A DNA stretch of 64,000 nt from UBA5158 sp963692955. GTDB lineage: Bacteria > Pseudomonadota > Gammaproteobacteria > DSM-16500. This document shows, piece by piece, positions 16,426 to 25,968 of the stretch. The notes beneath the pieces are model-generated. The model saw only the letters and a list, made by a program, of their open reading frames with translations. It was not told the origin of the DNA and did no database searches. How positions within the stretch are numbered: the first letter of the stretch is position 1; each line of letters opens with the position of its first letter. Position numbers and translations under genes: made by a program. Where the stretch lies: assembly GCA_963692955.1 (NCBI GenBank), contig OY843587.1:1860001-1924000 (forward strand), given 5' to 3'.

Positions 16426-18390
16426 TTACTTCTTGTCGTCTTTAACTTCCTCATACTCCGCGTCGACAACATTGTCGCCACCTGGTTTTTGACCGCCGGT
16501 TTGTTGTTCCGCGCCGCCGTCTTGCGGTTGTTCGCCGCCCGGTTGTTGACCTGGTTGGGAAGCGTAAAGTTTTTCCGACATTTTCGCGGAAGCGTCAGTT
16601 AAATCTTTCGTCTTAGCTTCGATTAAATCTTTATCGTTGCCTTTCAACGCTTCTTTTAACGACTCAACGGCTTTTTCAATCGCTTGTTTTTCTTCGGCGG
16701 AGACTTTGTCGCCCGCTTCTTTCATGGATTTCGTGACGCTGTGAATCATGTTATCGCCTTGGTTACGTGCGGTAACTAATTCATGGAACTTGCGGTCTTC
16801 TTCCGCGTTCGCTTCGGCGTCTTTCACCATTTTATTAATTTCATTTTCCGACAAACCGCTGGACGCTTTAATCACGATGGATTGCGCTTTACCCGTGGCT
16901 TTGTCTTTCGCGGAAACGTTTAAAATACCGTTCGCGTCGATGTCAAAAGTCACTTCGATTTGCGGCATACCGCGTGGGGACGGTGGGATGTCGGTTAAAT
17001 CAAAACGGCCGAGTGATTTGTTAGCGGACGCCATTTCACGTTCGCCTTGTAACACATGCACGGTGACCGCGGTTTGATTGTCGCCGGCCGTGGAAAACAC
17101 TTGGTTCGCTTTGGTTGGGATCGTGGTATTTTTTTCAATAAGCTTGGTCATCACGCCGCCTAAAGTTTCGATACCTAAAGACAAGGGCGTTACGTCTAAC
17201 AACAAGACGTCTTTGACCGAGCCGGATAAGACCGCGCCTTGAATCGCAGCGCCGACCGCCACCGCTTCGTCAGGATTCACGTCGCGACGCGGTTCTTTAC
17301 CAAAAATCTTTTTCACCGTTTCTTGCACCAGCGGCATACGCGTTTGACCGCCGACTAAAATCACGTCGTCGATTTGTGACGCGGAGAGGCCTGCGTCTTT
17401 CAACGCGGTTTCGCACGGTGCCACGGTCTTTTGAATCAATTCTTCAACTAATGATTCCAACTTCGCGCGGGTGATTTTGATATTTAAATGTTTAGGGCCG
17501 CTCGCGTCCGCCGTGATGTACGGCAGATTGACGTCGGTTTGTTGCGTGGAAGATAATTCTATTTTGGCTTTTTCCGCGCCTTCTTTTAAACGTTGTAACG
17601 CTAATGGATCATTGCGTAAATCCATACCGCTCGATTTCTTGAACTCATCGACAAGATAGTTAATTAAGCGCGCGTCAAAATCTTCACCGCCTAAGAAAGT
17701 ATCGCCGTTCGTGGATAACACTTCGAATTGATGCTCTTTGTCGACTTCTGCGATTTCGATGATGGAAATATCGAACGTACCGCCACCTAAGTCATAGACG
17801 GCAATTTTTCTGTCGCCGGTTTTTTTATCCATACCGAACGCTAACGCCGCGGCGGTAGGTTCGTTAATAATACGTTTCACATCTAAGCCCGCGATGCGCC
17901 CAGCGTCTTTGGTAGCTTGACGTTGTGAATCGTTGAAGTACGCAGGTACGGTGATAACCGCTTCCGTGACTTCGTGGCCGAGATAATCTTCGGCGGTTTT
18001 TTTCATTTTCATTAATACTTGCGCGGACACTTGCGGCGGCGCTAATTTCTTTTTGCCGTCTAATACTTCAATCCAAGCGTCGCCATTTTCTGCGCGGATA
18101 ATTTTGTAAGGCACAATTTTTTGGTCGCGTTTGACGACTTCTTCGTCGAAGCGGCGGCCGATTAAACGTTTAGAACCATAAACGGTATTTGCGGGGTTGG
18201 TAACCGCTTGGCGTTTCGCCGGTTGGCCGACGACGGTTTCGTCATTATCTAAATACGCCACCACGGATGGCGTGGTGCGGTCGCCTTCCGCGTTTTCAAT
18301 CACGCGGACTTTGTCGCCTTCCATTACGGAGACGCAGGAATTGGTAGTACCTAAGTCGATACCGATGATCTTGTTAGTGGGTGTGGCCAT
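16426..18390 (-). CDS. dnaK: Chaperone protein DnaK (Hsp70)
   Basis: 654 residues from the ATG at 18390, which has GGAG six bases upstream; an ATG at 18402 has none. IIGIDLGTTNSCVSVMEG, VYDLGGGTFDISIIE and VGGQTRMPLVQ are the ATPase signatures; the linker DVLLLDVTPLSLGIE and the substrate-binding domain follow. The C-terminal tail is Gly/Gln-rich and ends DNVVDAEYEEVKDDKK, the EEVK-type end of bacterial DnaK. Core of the HrcA/GrpE/DnaK/DnaJ system. Confidence 0.98.
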   Translation of the reverse strand: MATPTNKIIGIDLGTTNSCVSVMEGDKVRVIENAEGDRTTPSVVAYLDNDETVVGQPAKRQAVTNPANTVYGSKRLIGRRFDEEVVKRDQKIVPYKIIRAENGDAWIEVLDGKKKLAPPQVSAQVLMKMKKTAEDYLGHEVTEAVITVPAYFNDSQRQATKDAGRIAGLDVKRIINEPTAAALAFGMDKKTGDRKIAVYDLGGGTFDISIIEIAEVDKEHQFEVLSTNGDTFLGGEDFDARLINYLVDEFKKSSGMDLRNDPLALQRLKEGAEKAKIELSSTQQTDVNLPYITADASGPKHLNIKITRAKLESLVEELIQKTVAPCETALKDAGLSASQIDDVILVGGQTRMPLVQETVKKIFGKEPRRDVNPDEAVAVGAAIQGAVLSGSVKDVLLLDVTPLSLGIETLGGVMTKLIEKNTTIPTKANQVFSTAGDNQTAVTVHVLQGEREMASANKSLGRFDLTDIPPSPRGMPQIEVTFDIDANGILNVSAKDKATGKAQSIVIKASSGLSENEINKMVKDAEANAEEDRKFHELVTARNQGDNMIHSVTKSMKEAGDKVSAEEKQAIEKAVESLKEALKGNDKDLIEAKTKDLTDASAKMSEKLYASQPGQQPGGEQPQDGGAEQQTGGQKPGGDNVVDAEYEEVKDDKK

Positions 18391-18451
18391 GTTTAGCTCC
18401 ATTGTCAGGTTTTTATCTTATAGTAGGTATATTAGGGCAAATATCGTAATT

Positions 18452-19054
18452 TCAAGGGTTTGCCTTGGAAACTATCACTAATGCAGGTCTAATCAAGCGG
18501 TTGTTTAATAAATAACCTTTCTGCAGAACATTAACGACGGTATTGGGCTTTAACTCTGGGTTAACTTCGACAGAAATGGCTTGGTGCTGTTCCGGGTTAA
18601 AGGTTTCACCCATGGGGTCAATTTGTTTAACTTCAAATTTGGCGAGTGCGTCTTGGAACATTTTCAGCGTCATTTTAATGCCTTTTAATACGCTATTATC
18701 CGAATGTTCTTCGACGCTGGTTTGGAGGCTGCGCTCAAGGTTATCCACGATTGGCAAGAGTTCCAGCGCGAACTTTTCCAAGCCGTATTTATGGGCGTTG
18801 GCAATGTCGCGTTCCGCGCGCCGTTGCAAGTTATCGGTTTCGGCTTGCATGCGTAACAGACGGTCCCAATGCTGGTTGGCTTTGGTTTCCGCTTCCGTCG
18901 CTTTTTTATAAAGTTCATCGTAGGGAAGTTTTTCGATGACGTCTGTCTCTTCGATAGCCGGTGTTTGCTCATCGGCATTTTCATTATTGTTATGTAGTTT
19001 CTGACGCAAATCCGCGGTGCTGCCAGAGCCAGGTTTTTTATGATGGGATGACAC
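18452..19054 (-). CDS. grpE: Nucleotide exchange factor GrpE
   Basis: 200 residues with a GTG start at 19054, chosen because GGAGG lies five bases upstream. The frame also has a GTG at 19066, but that would place the ribosome-binding site inside the gene. Long N-terminal coiled coil (WDRLLRMQAETDNLQRRAERD) and the C-terminal beta domain (MGETFNPEQHQAIS, then VLQKGYLLNNRLIRPALVIVSK). Releases ADP from DnaK. Lies 48 bases downstream of hrcA and 61 upstream of dnaK. Confidence 0.96.
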   Translation of the reverse strand: MSSHHKKPGSGSTADLRQKLHNNNENADEQTPAIEETDVIEKLPYDELYKKATEAETKANQHWDRLLRMQAETDNLQRRAERDIANAHKYGLEKFALELLPIVDNLERSLQTSVEEHSDNSVLKGIKMTLKMFQDALAKFEVKQIDPMGETFNPEQHQAISVEVNPELKPNTVVNVLQKGYLLNNRLIRPALVIVSKANP

Positions 19055-19102
19055 ATTGACCTCCACTTTAATCTACAAATTTTGAATTATATATTGGGGC
19101 TG

Positions 19103-20143
19103 TTAATTCTGATTCAAGGCGGCGGACAAGAGCTTAGCCGTTACATCCACGGCCGCAATGACTTTATCATACGGCATACGGGTAGGCCCGATCACGCCCA
19201 GGCTGCCGATAAGTTGTCCATCCACCGCATATGAGGTCGTCACTATACTACAATTATTAAACGCTTCATAACCCGATTCTGTGCCGATAAATATCTGTAT
19301 GCCTTCGGCTTCCATAGAATAGTTCAGCAAACCTAAAATTTCCTGCTTTTGCGTAAACGCTTCAAATAAAGCATATAGACGCTCTAATTCACCGCGGTTG
19401 GTGTAGCTTAATAAATTATTTTGGCCGGCCATGACGTAATCTTTATTCTCAACCGTTTCGGTTAAAAACGTTTTATCCGCCATTTCCATCGCGGTTTTTA
19501 ACAATAGCGCCATGCTGTCTTTATCCACTTGAATGGCCGCCAATAATTCTTTACGCGCTTCTATTAAGTCTTTGCCGACATAATGGGTATTGAGATAATT
19601 GGCCGCTTGCTGTAACTGCGCCGGAGTGTATATTTGGTCGGTGTAAATAATGCGGTTTTGCACTTCGCGATTGTTTAACACCAGGATAACCAACACCCGG
19701 TTGCTGCTCAACGGTAAAAATTCGACTTGCCGCAACTCGGTACGGTTGCGCTTGGGCAATGCCACCACGCCGATTAAGCGCGTTAAATCGGATAGCAATG
19801 ACGAGGCGGATTGTAATAGATTAGGCATGGATAGATCAGGGTCTAGTTTTTGTTTTAATTCCTGAACGCTAGAGTTTTGCATAGACGTGGCGGTCAATAG
19901 GCTATCCACGAATAACCGGTACCCTTGCGCAGTGGGCACCCGCCCGGCGGAGGTGTGCGGCGAGATTAAATACCCAGCCTCTTCCAAGTCCGCTAAGATA
20001 TTGCGGATGGTCGCGGAGCTCAAGCCTAACGTGGTGTCTTCCGCGAGCGTGCGTGAGCCCACCGGACAACCGTCCTGGATATAACGTTCAACCAAGACTT
20101 TCAAGATCTGCTGGGCACGTTGATTAATAGTCGTTTCGCTCAT
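19103..20143 (-). CDS. hrcA: Heat-inducible transcription repressor HrcA
   Basis: 346 residues. N-terminal winged helix with YIQDGCPVGSRTLAE and LSSATIRNILADLEEAGYLISPHTSAGRVPT, then the GAF-like domain and C-terminal GSLGVIGPTRMPYDKVI. HrcA represses heat-shock genes by binding CIRCE and needs GroEL to fold. An inverted repeat of CIRCE architecture lies 44 bases upstream of its start (20187-20213), so it probably represses itself and the downstream grpE-dnaK-dnaJ genes. HrcA is uncommon in enterics but present in some other gammaproteobacteria. Confidence 0.96.
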   Translation of the reverse strand: MSETTINQRAQQILKVLVERYIQDGCPVGSRTLAEDTTLGLSSATIRNILADLEEAGYLISPHTSAGRVPTAQGYRLFVDSLLTATSMQNSSVQELKQKLDPDLSMPNLLQSASSLLSDLTRLIGVVALPKRNRTELRQVEFLPLSSNRVLVILVLNNREVQNRIIYTDQIYTPAQLQQAANYLNTHYVGKDLIEARKELLAAIQVDKDSMALLLKTAMEMADKTFLTETVENKDYVMAGQNNLLSYTNRGELERLYALFEAFTQKQEILGLLNYSMEAEGIQIFIGTESGYEAFNNCSIVTTSYAVDGQLIGSLGVIGPTRMPYDKVIAAVDVTAKLLSAALNQN

Positions 20144-20186
20144 CTTTTTCCACCTGTGGCGCGGATGAGTAATATACCATAAAATT

Positions 20187-20213
20187 TTAGCAATCGAGGG
20201 TAAAGATTGCTAA
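20187..20213. promoter_or_regulatory. CIRCE-like operator for HrcA (variant half-sites)
   Basis: TTAGCAATC (20187-20195), nine-base spacer, GATTGCTAA (20205-20213). This is a perfect 9-bp inverted repeat with the exact CIRCE geometry; consensus half-sites are TTAGCACTC and GAGTGCTAA, so each half has one symmetric change (C to A, G to T). It lies between divergent hrcA and nadK and could affect both. Confidence 0.88.
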
Positions 20214-20252
20214 TGTAGTGATATCTAAAGCCCGTCCGTTAAAGGAACTGTT

Positions 20253-21140
20253 ATGAATAAAGCTTTTAAAACCGTCGGCATTATCGGCCGCGTCAAAAAT
20301 CCCGGAGTCAAAGACACACTCGTCACTTTAATTAAGTATTTACGGTCATTGCAGCATGATTTTTTTATCGAAGCTGAAACCGCGGAACATTTGGATGACG
20401 CGTCACTGCCGATTATCGAGCGCCGTGAAATTGGTAAGCGCTGTGATTTATTGATTGTCATCGGCGGTGACGGCAGCATGTTGAACGCGGCGCATTGCGT
20501 CGTGAATAATGGTACGCCGGTGTTGGGTATTAACCGCGGCAGCTTAGGTTTTTTAACGGATATTCTTCCGACGCAATTAGAAAAAATTAAAGAAATCTTG
20601 AACGGCAAATATGTTTTAGAAAAAAGATTTCTTCTCAGCGCCGAAATTATTTTGCAAAACGAAAAACTTGGCGATGACGATGCGCTCAACGAGGTAGCCT
20701 TGATTCCAAACACGACGCCGCACATGATAGAATTTGAAATCTACATAGACGAGCAATTTGTTTGTAGTCAAAATTCGGATGGCTTAATCATCGCGACCCC
20801 GACCGGTTCGACGGCTTATGCGTTATCTGGCGGCGGCCCTATCTTACATCCCGGTTTAGACGCCATCGTATTAGTGCCGATGTTCCCGCACACGTTGAGC
20901 AGCCGCCCTATCGTCATTGAAGGTAACAGAAAAATTAATATTCTCGTCTCGCCCAACAATACCACCACCCCCCGCCTAAGTTGCGATGGGCAAGACTACA
21001 TTAATACACCGCCGGGCAGCAACATCGCCATTTATAAAAAAACCCGGCATTTACACTTAATTCATCCCGTCGAGTACAACTACTACGAAACCCTGCGCAG
21101 CAAATTGCATTGGGGAAAGAAATTATCTTATTCGGAATAA
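20253..21140 (+). CDS. nadK: NAD kinase
   Basis: 295 residues. GGDGSMLNAAH is the catalytic GGDGT-type motif, and NSDGLIIATPTGSTAYALSGGGPILHP the nucleotide-binding loop. It phosphorylates NAD to NADP. Divergent from hrcA, with the CIRCE-like site 39 bases upstream of the start, and followed after four bases by recN, the same order as in E. coli (grpE divergent from nadK-recN). Confidence 0.97.
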   Translation: MNKAFKTVGIIGRVKNPGVKDTLVTLIKYLRSLQHDFFIEAETAEHLDDASLPIIERREIGKRCDLLIVIGGDGSMLNAAHCVVNNGTPVLGINRGSLGFLTDILPTQLEKIKEILNGKYVLEKRFLLSAEIILQNEKLGDDDALNEVALIPNTTPHMIEFEIYIDEQFVCSQNSDGLIIATPTGSTAYALSGGGPILHPGLDAIVLVPMFPHTLSSRPIVIEGNRKINILVSPNNTTTPRLSCDGQDYINTPPGSNIAIYKKTRHLHLIHPVEYNYYETLRSKLHWGKKLSYSE

Positions 21141-21144
21141 CACT

Positions 21145-22815
21145 ATGTTGACACAAATTGACATTACGAATTTAGCGACGATACAAGAATTGCATCTGGA
21201 ATTAGCGCCGAACGCCACTGTCATTACGGGCGAGACGGGCGCGGGCAAATCGGTTTTAATCGACGCGATCGAGTTAGCGCTGGGCAGCCGCGCCACCGGC
21301 GACATGGTGCGCGCGGGCTGTGAAAAAGCCGACATTAGCCTCAGTGTCGATACCAGCAAGTTACCCGATGTGAAACGCTGGTTGAAAGCCGCCGATTTAG
21401 AAAACGACACCGACGAATGCATGATCCGTCGCACCGTGCAAAAAGACGGCCGCTCGAAAAGTTACATCAACGGCACGCCTATTACACTGCAATTACTGCG
21501 GGAATTTAGTGATTTATTCATTAATATTCACGGCCAGCATGAACATCAAGCGCTTTTCAAACCTGACACACAGCGTGAAATGCTAGACAAATACGCGGGA
21601 CATAACGAACTCGTTAGCGCGACCGCGCAACACGCGCAGCAATGGCAAAAATTATTTGCCAAGATTTCTGAATTAAAAAAAATCGGCGGCGAACGTCACT
21701 CGCGTATAGAATTTTTAAAATTTCAAGCGCAAGAATTAGAAGAATTGCAATTACAAGCCGGCGAATTTGAAGCGCTTGATTTGGAACATAAGCAATTAGC
21801 GAACTCCGGCGAACTGTTACAAAATATTAATTTCGCGCTCAATCATTTAGCCGAAGATGAAAATCACAATGCGATTAAGTCTCTCAACAAAGCTTTAGAC
21901 GCGCTGGAAACATTACACGGCGTACATCCAAAAATTTCCACCTGGATGGAAACACTCAAAAGCGCCATCATTCAAGTCAACGATACGGAAAGTGAATTGC
22001 GGCATTATTTAGATAACGTCGATTTAGATCCAGAGCGTTTGCAATATATCGAAGCGCGTATTGGCGTGTTATTCGACGTCGCCCGTAAGCACAAAGTCGC
22101 GCCACAAGAATTATTTGCCTTGCTGCAAAGAATTAAAAACGAATTAGCCGAATTGGATTGTAGCGACGAGCGCGTCGCGGAATTAGAAAAAGAATTAAGC
22201 GCGCTCGAAAAAAATTATCAAGCCACCGCCGCCAAATTAAGCGCCAGCCGCGCCAAAGCCGCGAAAAAACTCACGCAAGAAATCACACAAATTATTCACG
22301 AACTTTCTTTGCCGCACGGAAAATTTCATATTCAGTTCGCGACCGACGATGTGCCCCCCTGTTACGCGCAGGGATTAGAAAAAATTATTTTTCAAATTAC
22401 CACTAACGTCGGGCAGCCATTGCTAGCGTTGGCAAAAGTCGCGTCTGGCGGTGAACTCTCCCGCATTAGTCTCGCGATCCACATGGCGACGGCGGAACAA
22501 CACACGATACCGACGTTAATTTTTGATGAAGTCGACGTTGGCATCAGCGGCGGCACGGCGGAAATTGTCGGGAAATTATTACGCCGCCTCGGTGAAACCC
22601 ATCAATTGCTTTGCATCACGCACTTGCCGCAAGTCGCAGCCCAAGGCCACCAACATTTGTTAGTCGAAAAACGCCATGAAAAAAACGCGACTTTCACCCA
22701 GATACGTCCTCTGACGCCGAAAGAGAAAATTAGCGAGTTAGCGCGTCTACTGGGTGGCATTGAAATTACTAAAAAAACCATAGACCACGCCCGCGAAATG
22801 CTAGAAAAAGTGTGA
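21145..22815 (+). CDS. recN: DNA repair protein RecN
   Basis: 556 residues, SMC-like. Walker A TGETGAGKSVLIDAIELALG, a central coiled coil, the ABC signature ASGGELSRISLAIHM and Walker B TLIFDEVDVGISGGTAEIVGKLL with the H-loop CITHLPQVAA. It acts in double-strand break repair with RecA. Its C-terminus keeps the family end RLLGGIEITKKTIDHAREML. No LexA box was recognised upstream because nadK is only four bases away. Confidence 0.97.
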   Translation: MLTQIDITNLATIQELHLELAPNATVITGETGAGKSVLIDAIELALGSRATGDMVRAGCEKADISLSVDTSKLPDVKRWLKAADLENDTDECMIRRTVQKDGRSKSYINGTPITLQLLREFSDLFINIHGQHEHQALFKPDTQREMLDKYAGHNELVSATAQHAQQWQKLFAKISELKKIGGERHSRIEFLKFQAQELEELQLQAGEFEALDLEHKQLANSGELLQNINFALNHLAEDENHNAIKSLNKALDALETLHGVHPKISTWMETLKSAIIQVNDTESELRHYLDNVDLDPERLQYIEARIGVLFDVARKHKVAPQELFALLQRIKNELAELDCSDERVAELEKELSALEKNYQATAAKLSASRAKAAKKLTQEITQIIHELSLPHGKFHIQFATDDVPPCYAQGLEKIIFQITTNVGQPLLALAKVASGGELSRISLAIHMATAEQHTIPTLIFDEVDVGISGGTAEIVGKLLRRLGETHQLLCITHLPQVAAQGHQHLLVEKRHEKNATFTQIRPLTPKEKISELARLLGGIEITKKTIDHAREMLEKV

Positions 22816-22910
22816 AATCATTAACGCAATCCAGTCCAACTCACGGATTTTTCTCGTATTCCTAACCTATTGATTTAATTATTTATTCCAGGATCGTGTA
22901 TAATTAATAG

Positions 22911-25076
22911 ATGGTGATAAAGAAACGTTCTATTAGAAAAAAAATCACTTTAAAGAGTACAATGCGCGTCTTTCTGCTATATGGATTTAGCGCCATTTTC
23001 ACTTTTTGTGCCAACTCGTATCCAGATTTTGCACGTGCAGAAAGTATGCCTGACCAAGACGCGATGGGGGAATCGATCAACTTACAAGGCGTGGAACAAG
23101 CCACGACTGTGTCGATAAAAAATGGCGAAGTAGTTTTATTAGCGCCGGGTGAATCGGCTATACCTTCAAAAAAATTCGTTAGCAAAAAACCGAAAACAGA
23201 AATTGCCGTTAAAAAAGAAAATCCAAAACCTGCGATCGCCGCTGCTCGTGTTGTGCGCCCGATCAAAAAAGAAATTTTAGTCGCTGCAAAACCAAATTCA
23301 CCACCAGTGATTGCCGTCAGTCCCAAACCAACGTACATCAATCCACTACGACAATTCATCACTGCGGCTAACAACATTGCCCTCATCATCAAACCGCAAA
23401 ACCTAGCCATGAAAACCAGCGCGGGTTCTCTCGCAAAAAACATTTCCATCACACCAAGCGCATACGATGCGTTTAACAAGGTCGGCGGTTTTTTAAATGA
23501 AAAACATAATGAAACATTTATAATAATTACAAGAGCGCCAGTAGTAATGGCGGCAGCTAATCAAGCGAAGCCTTTGATTTTAGAACCTGAGGCGCCAATA
23601 GTCGCAGCTGCAAAACCTAGACACGTTGCTGCGCCGGCGCTGGTAGTGACCGCACAACCTAAGCCGATACAATTTGCTGCCAAAAAACCGCAACCACCTG
23701 CCACCAGCGCTAAATTGCTGATCCCAAGCGTTGCTGTTGTCAAACCCGTGCGAATTTCTGCGCCCCTCGTGCCACCCATTATAACGGCTCAGTCTAAATC
23801 AATACGCCTAACAACCGTCATCGCCGCGCCGTCAAAATCAGTCACTGCTGTTGAAAAACCAAAACTCTCTTCACCAATAACAATCGCCGTCACAAAACCC
23901 GTGCATATCGCCGCACCTTCAGTACCAAGCATTGCAACTGCCCAGTCTAAACCAGCGCATTTAACGCCTGTCATTATCACGTCCCCGAAACCAATGCTTG
24001 CTATTGTAAAACCAAAGCCTTCTACACCGGCAGAAACAGCCGCCGCAAAACCCGTTTATATCGCCGCGCCGCCAGTACCAAGCATTCTGACTGTCCAATC
24101 TAAAGCAGCGCATTTAACGCCTGTCATTATCTCGCCGCCAAAACCCATGCTCGCTGTTGCAAAACCAAAACCTTCTCCACCAGCAGTGATGGTCGCCGCC
24201 GCAAAACCCGTGCATGTCGCCGCACCACCTGTGCCATCCATCGTGACAGCTCAGTCTAAACCAGCGCATTTAACGCCCGTCATTATCGCGCCACCAAAAC
24301 CAGTAGTCGTCCTTGAAAAACCAAAACCTTCTCCACCAGCAGTAATGGTCGCCGCCGCAAAACCCGTGCATGTCGCCGCACCACCTGTGCCATCCATCGT
24401 GACGGCCCAGTCTAAACCACTGCATTTAACGCCCGTCATCATGACGCCGCCAAAACCAAAACTCGCTGTGGAAAAAACAAAACCTTCTCCACCCGCAGTA
24501 ACAATCGCCGCCGCAAAACCCGTGCGAATCATCGCGCCGCCAGTGCCACCGATTGCGGCAACTAATCAAACTAAATCAGTCCATCTCACTCCAGTGATAG
24601 TCGTTCCGCCCTTATCAGAACTTGCAGCTGAAAAACCAATGCCAACCATTACAAAACCTCACGTCATGACCACCGCGGCCAAACCATCGATTGATTTAAC
24701 GCCAGTGACATTGCCGGCAAACATTTTCGCGGTAAATATTCTTAATCATCTACAAAAAACGAATACGGATTTAAGCCTCGCAAATGCCTGGCGAACAGAA
24801 CATCCCGCCTACCTACTCGCTGAATTGAATTACATCGCGCCGCCGCGTCCGACCGCTATCATTCTTCCCGAAGATACGGCATCCCGTCCCACCAATGCGG
24901 TAATCGTGCATGAAGTGAGTGACACTGCTCCCGCCGGCGGTAACGATAATGAAAACGAAAGAAATTTAAGTACGACGTCACAAGAAATCGATTATTCAGC
25001 GTTGGATGAAACAAATGAAAAAGGTATCGTGATAGAAGGCGCCACGCCTTCTGATACAGCAGCGCCGCCGCGTTAA
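22911..25076 (+). CDS. Secreted Pro/Ala/Lys-rich repeat protein, function unknown
   Basis: 721 residues as called. An ATG at 22962 (MRVFLLYGFSAIF) may be the true start: it gives a clean signal peptide ending ARAES, and the TATAAT at 22899-22904 would put transcription start near 22911. Residues about 278-590 are six tandem units of about 52 residues (KPVHVAAPPVPSIVTAQSK, then HLTPVIIAPPKP), a proline-rich extended rod. The C-terminal 130 residues are non-repetitive (FAVNILNHLQKTNTDLSLANAWRTEHPAYLLAEL). No anchor motif is seen. Similar composition occurs in TonB-like spacers and surface proteins, but no TonB domain is recognised. Confidence 0.8.
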   Translation: MVIKKRSIRKKITLKSTMRVFLLYGFSAIFTFCANSYPDFARAESMPDQDAMGESINLQGVEQATTVSIKNGEVVLLAPGESAIPSKKFVSKKPKTEIAVKKENPKPAIAAARVVRPIKKEILVAAKPNSPPVIAVSPKPTYINPLRQFITAANNIALIIKPQNLAMKTSAGSLAKNISITPSAYDAFNKVGGFLNEKHNETFIIITRAPVVMAAANQAKPLILEPEAPIVAAAKPRHVAAPALVVTAQPKPIQFAAKKPQPPATSAKLLIPSVAVVKPVRISAPLVPPIITAQSKSIRLTTVIAAPSKSVTAVEKPKLSSPITIAVTKPVHIAAPSVPSIATAQSKPAHLTPVIITSPKPMLAIVKPKPSTPAETAAAKPVYIAAPPVPSILTVQSKAAHLTPVIISPPKPMLAVAKPKPSPPAVMVAAAKPVHVAAPPVPSIVTAQSKPAHLTPVIIAPPKPVVVLEKPKPSPPAVMVAAAKPVHVAAPPVPSIVTAQSKPLHLTPVIMTPPKPKLAVEKTKPSPPAVTIAAAKPVRIIAPPVPPIAATNQTKSVHLTPVIVVPPLSELAAEKPMPTITKPHVMTTAAKPSIDLTPVTLPANIFAVNILNHLQKTNTDLSLANAWRTEHPAYLLAELNYIAPPRPTAIILPEDTASRPTNAVIVHEVSDTAPAGGNDNENERNLSTTSQEIDYSALDETNEKGIVIEGATPSDTAAPPR
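23742..24680 (+). repeat. Six tandem coding repeats of about 156 bp
   Basis: The 939 bases contain six in-frame units beginning KPV(R/H/Y)(I/V), of about 51-55 codons each. Units 4 and 5 (from about 24210 and 24366) are nearly identical at DNA level, so copy number is likely to vary between strains; the outer units are more diverged. Confidence 0.85.
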
Positions 25077-25077
25077 A

Positions 25078-25491
25078 TTATAAATTTTGGCAATCGGGGC
25101 AGATCCCATACATATTCAAGCTATGGTCGGTGATGCGGTAACCGGCGTTTTCCGCGATTTCTTTTTGCCGGTCTTCGATGACTTGGTCGATGAATTCTTC
25201 CACTTTTCCACATTTCACGCAGACCAAATGATCGTGATGCGTGCCGTAGTCTAATTCAAAAACCGAATGACCGCCTTCAAAATTATGGCGTATCACCAGC
25301 CCCGCTTCTTGAAATTGTGTCAAGACACGGTACACTGTGGCGAGCCCAATATCTTCATCTGATTCCAATAAAACCCGGTAAACATCTTCCGCGCTCAAGT
25401 GATGGGATTGAGCATTCTCCAGTATTTGCAGGATCTTAACGCGCGGCAGCGTGATCTTCAGCCCCGCCTTTTTTAAATCTGAATTATCCAC
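25078..25491 (-). CDS. fur: Ferric uptake regulator Fur
   Basis: 137 residues from a GTG at 25491, which has AGGGGAAGG just upstream and gives the start MDNSDLKKAGLKITLPRVKIL, as in E. coli Fur. The frame extends to 25539, but those residues are not homologous. Winged helix with HHLSAEDVYRVL and GLATVYRVLTQFQEAGLV, the metal-binding HDHLVC and CxxC pairs (CVKCG, CPDC). Iron-dependent repressor. Divergent from bamE, as in many gammaproteobacteria. Confidence 0.96.
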   Translation of the reverse strand: MDNSDLKKAGLKITLPRVKILQILENAQSHHLSAEDVYRVLLESDEDIGLATVYRVLTQFQEAGLVIRHNFEGGHSVFELDYGTHHDHLVCVKCGKVEEFIDQVIEDRQKEIAENAGYRITDHSLNMYGICPDCQNL

Positions 25492-25594
25492 AACCTTCCC
25501 CTCAAAGACGTCCATTAAGATATTTATAACACATACCAAAATCTGCGGGAATCAGTTATCATTGCCGCCAAGTAATCATATTGGAAGTACTACC

Positions 25595-25924
25595 ATGAAA
25601 AAGTTTTTTATCTTATTTTTATTCGCCTTATCGCTGACCGGATGTTCCTATTTTCATGTGCATCGCATGGACATCGAGCAAGGTAACGTTATCACTCCTG
25701 ACATGGTGAGCCGCGTACATGTGGGCATGAGCATGGAACAAGTAAAAGAAATTATGGGTTCGCCGGTGTTGATCAATGTATTCGAGCCGAACCGCAGAGA
25801 TTACGTTTACACTTACAAACCCGGTAACGGTGATTTCACGGAAAAATATATCACGTTCATTTTCACCAATGGCAGAGTCAGCGACATCAAAGGCAATATG
25901 TATTCGCAGTTTATTAATCGCTAA
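25595..25924 (+). CDS. bamE: Outer-membrane assembly factor BamE (SmpA/OmlA)
   Basis: 109 residues from the ATG at 25595, with GGAAG upstream; the frame is open further but the upstream codons are not part of the gene. Lipobox LTGC (Cys17), IEQGNVITPDMVSRVHVGMSMEQVKEIMGSPV, RDYVYTYKPGNGDFTEKYITFIFTNGRVSDI are the BamE fold. Lipoprotein of the BAM complex that inserts outer-membrane barrels. Divergent from fur, ending at a bidirectional hairpin shared with rnfH. Confidence 0.96.
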   Translation: MKKFFILFLFALSLTGCSYFHVHRMDIEQGNVITPDMVSRVHVGMSMEQVKEIMGSPVLINVFEPNRRDYVYTYKPGNGDFTEKYITFIFTNGRVSDIKGNMYSQFINR

Positions 25925-25928
25925 ACTT

Positions 25929-25968
25929 GCGCCTCTTCTCAAGAGGAGGGGCGTGTTTTAGTTTTTTT
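25929..25968 (+). terminator. Intrinsic terminator of bamE, overlapping the end of rnfH
   Basis: CGCCTCTT and AAGAGGAGGGGCG form a bulged stem (25930-25953) followed by TGTTTTAGTTTTTTT. The T-run lies within the C-terminal codons of the convergent rnfH gene. Confidence 0.7.

Noticed and set aside
23561..24532. Several minus-strand Gly/Ala/Thr-rich ORFs
   Set aside because: They are antisense shadows of the tandem repeats of the plus-strand secreted protein.
25451..25594. Upstream in-frame extension of bamE
   Set aside because: Overlaps the fur start region; the lipoprotein signal and ribosome-binding site are at 25595.
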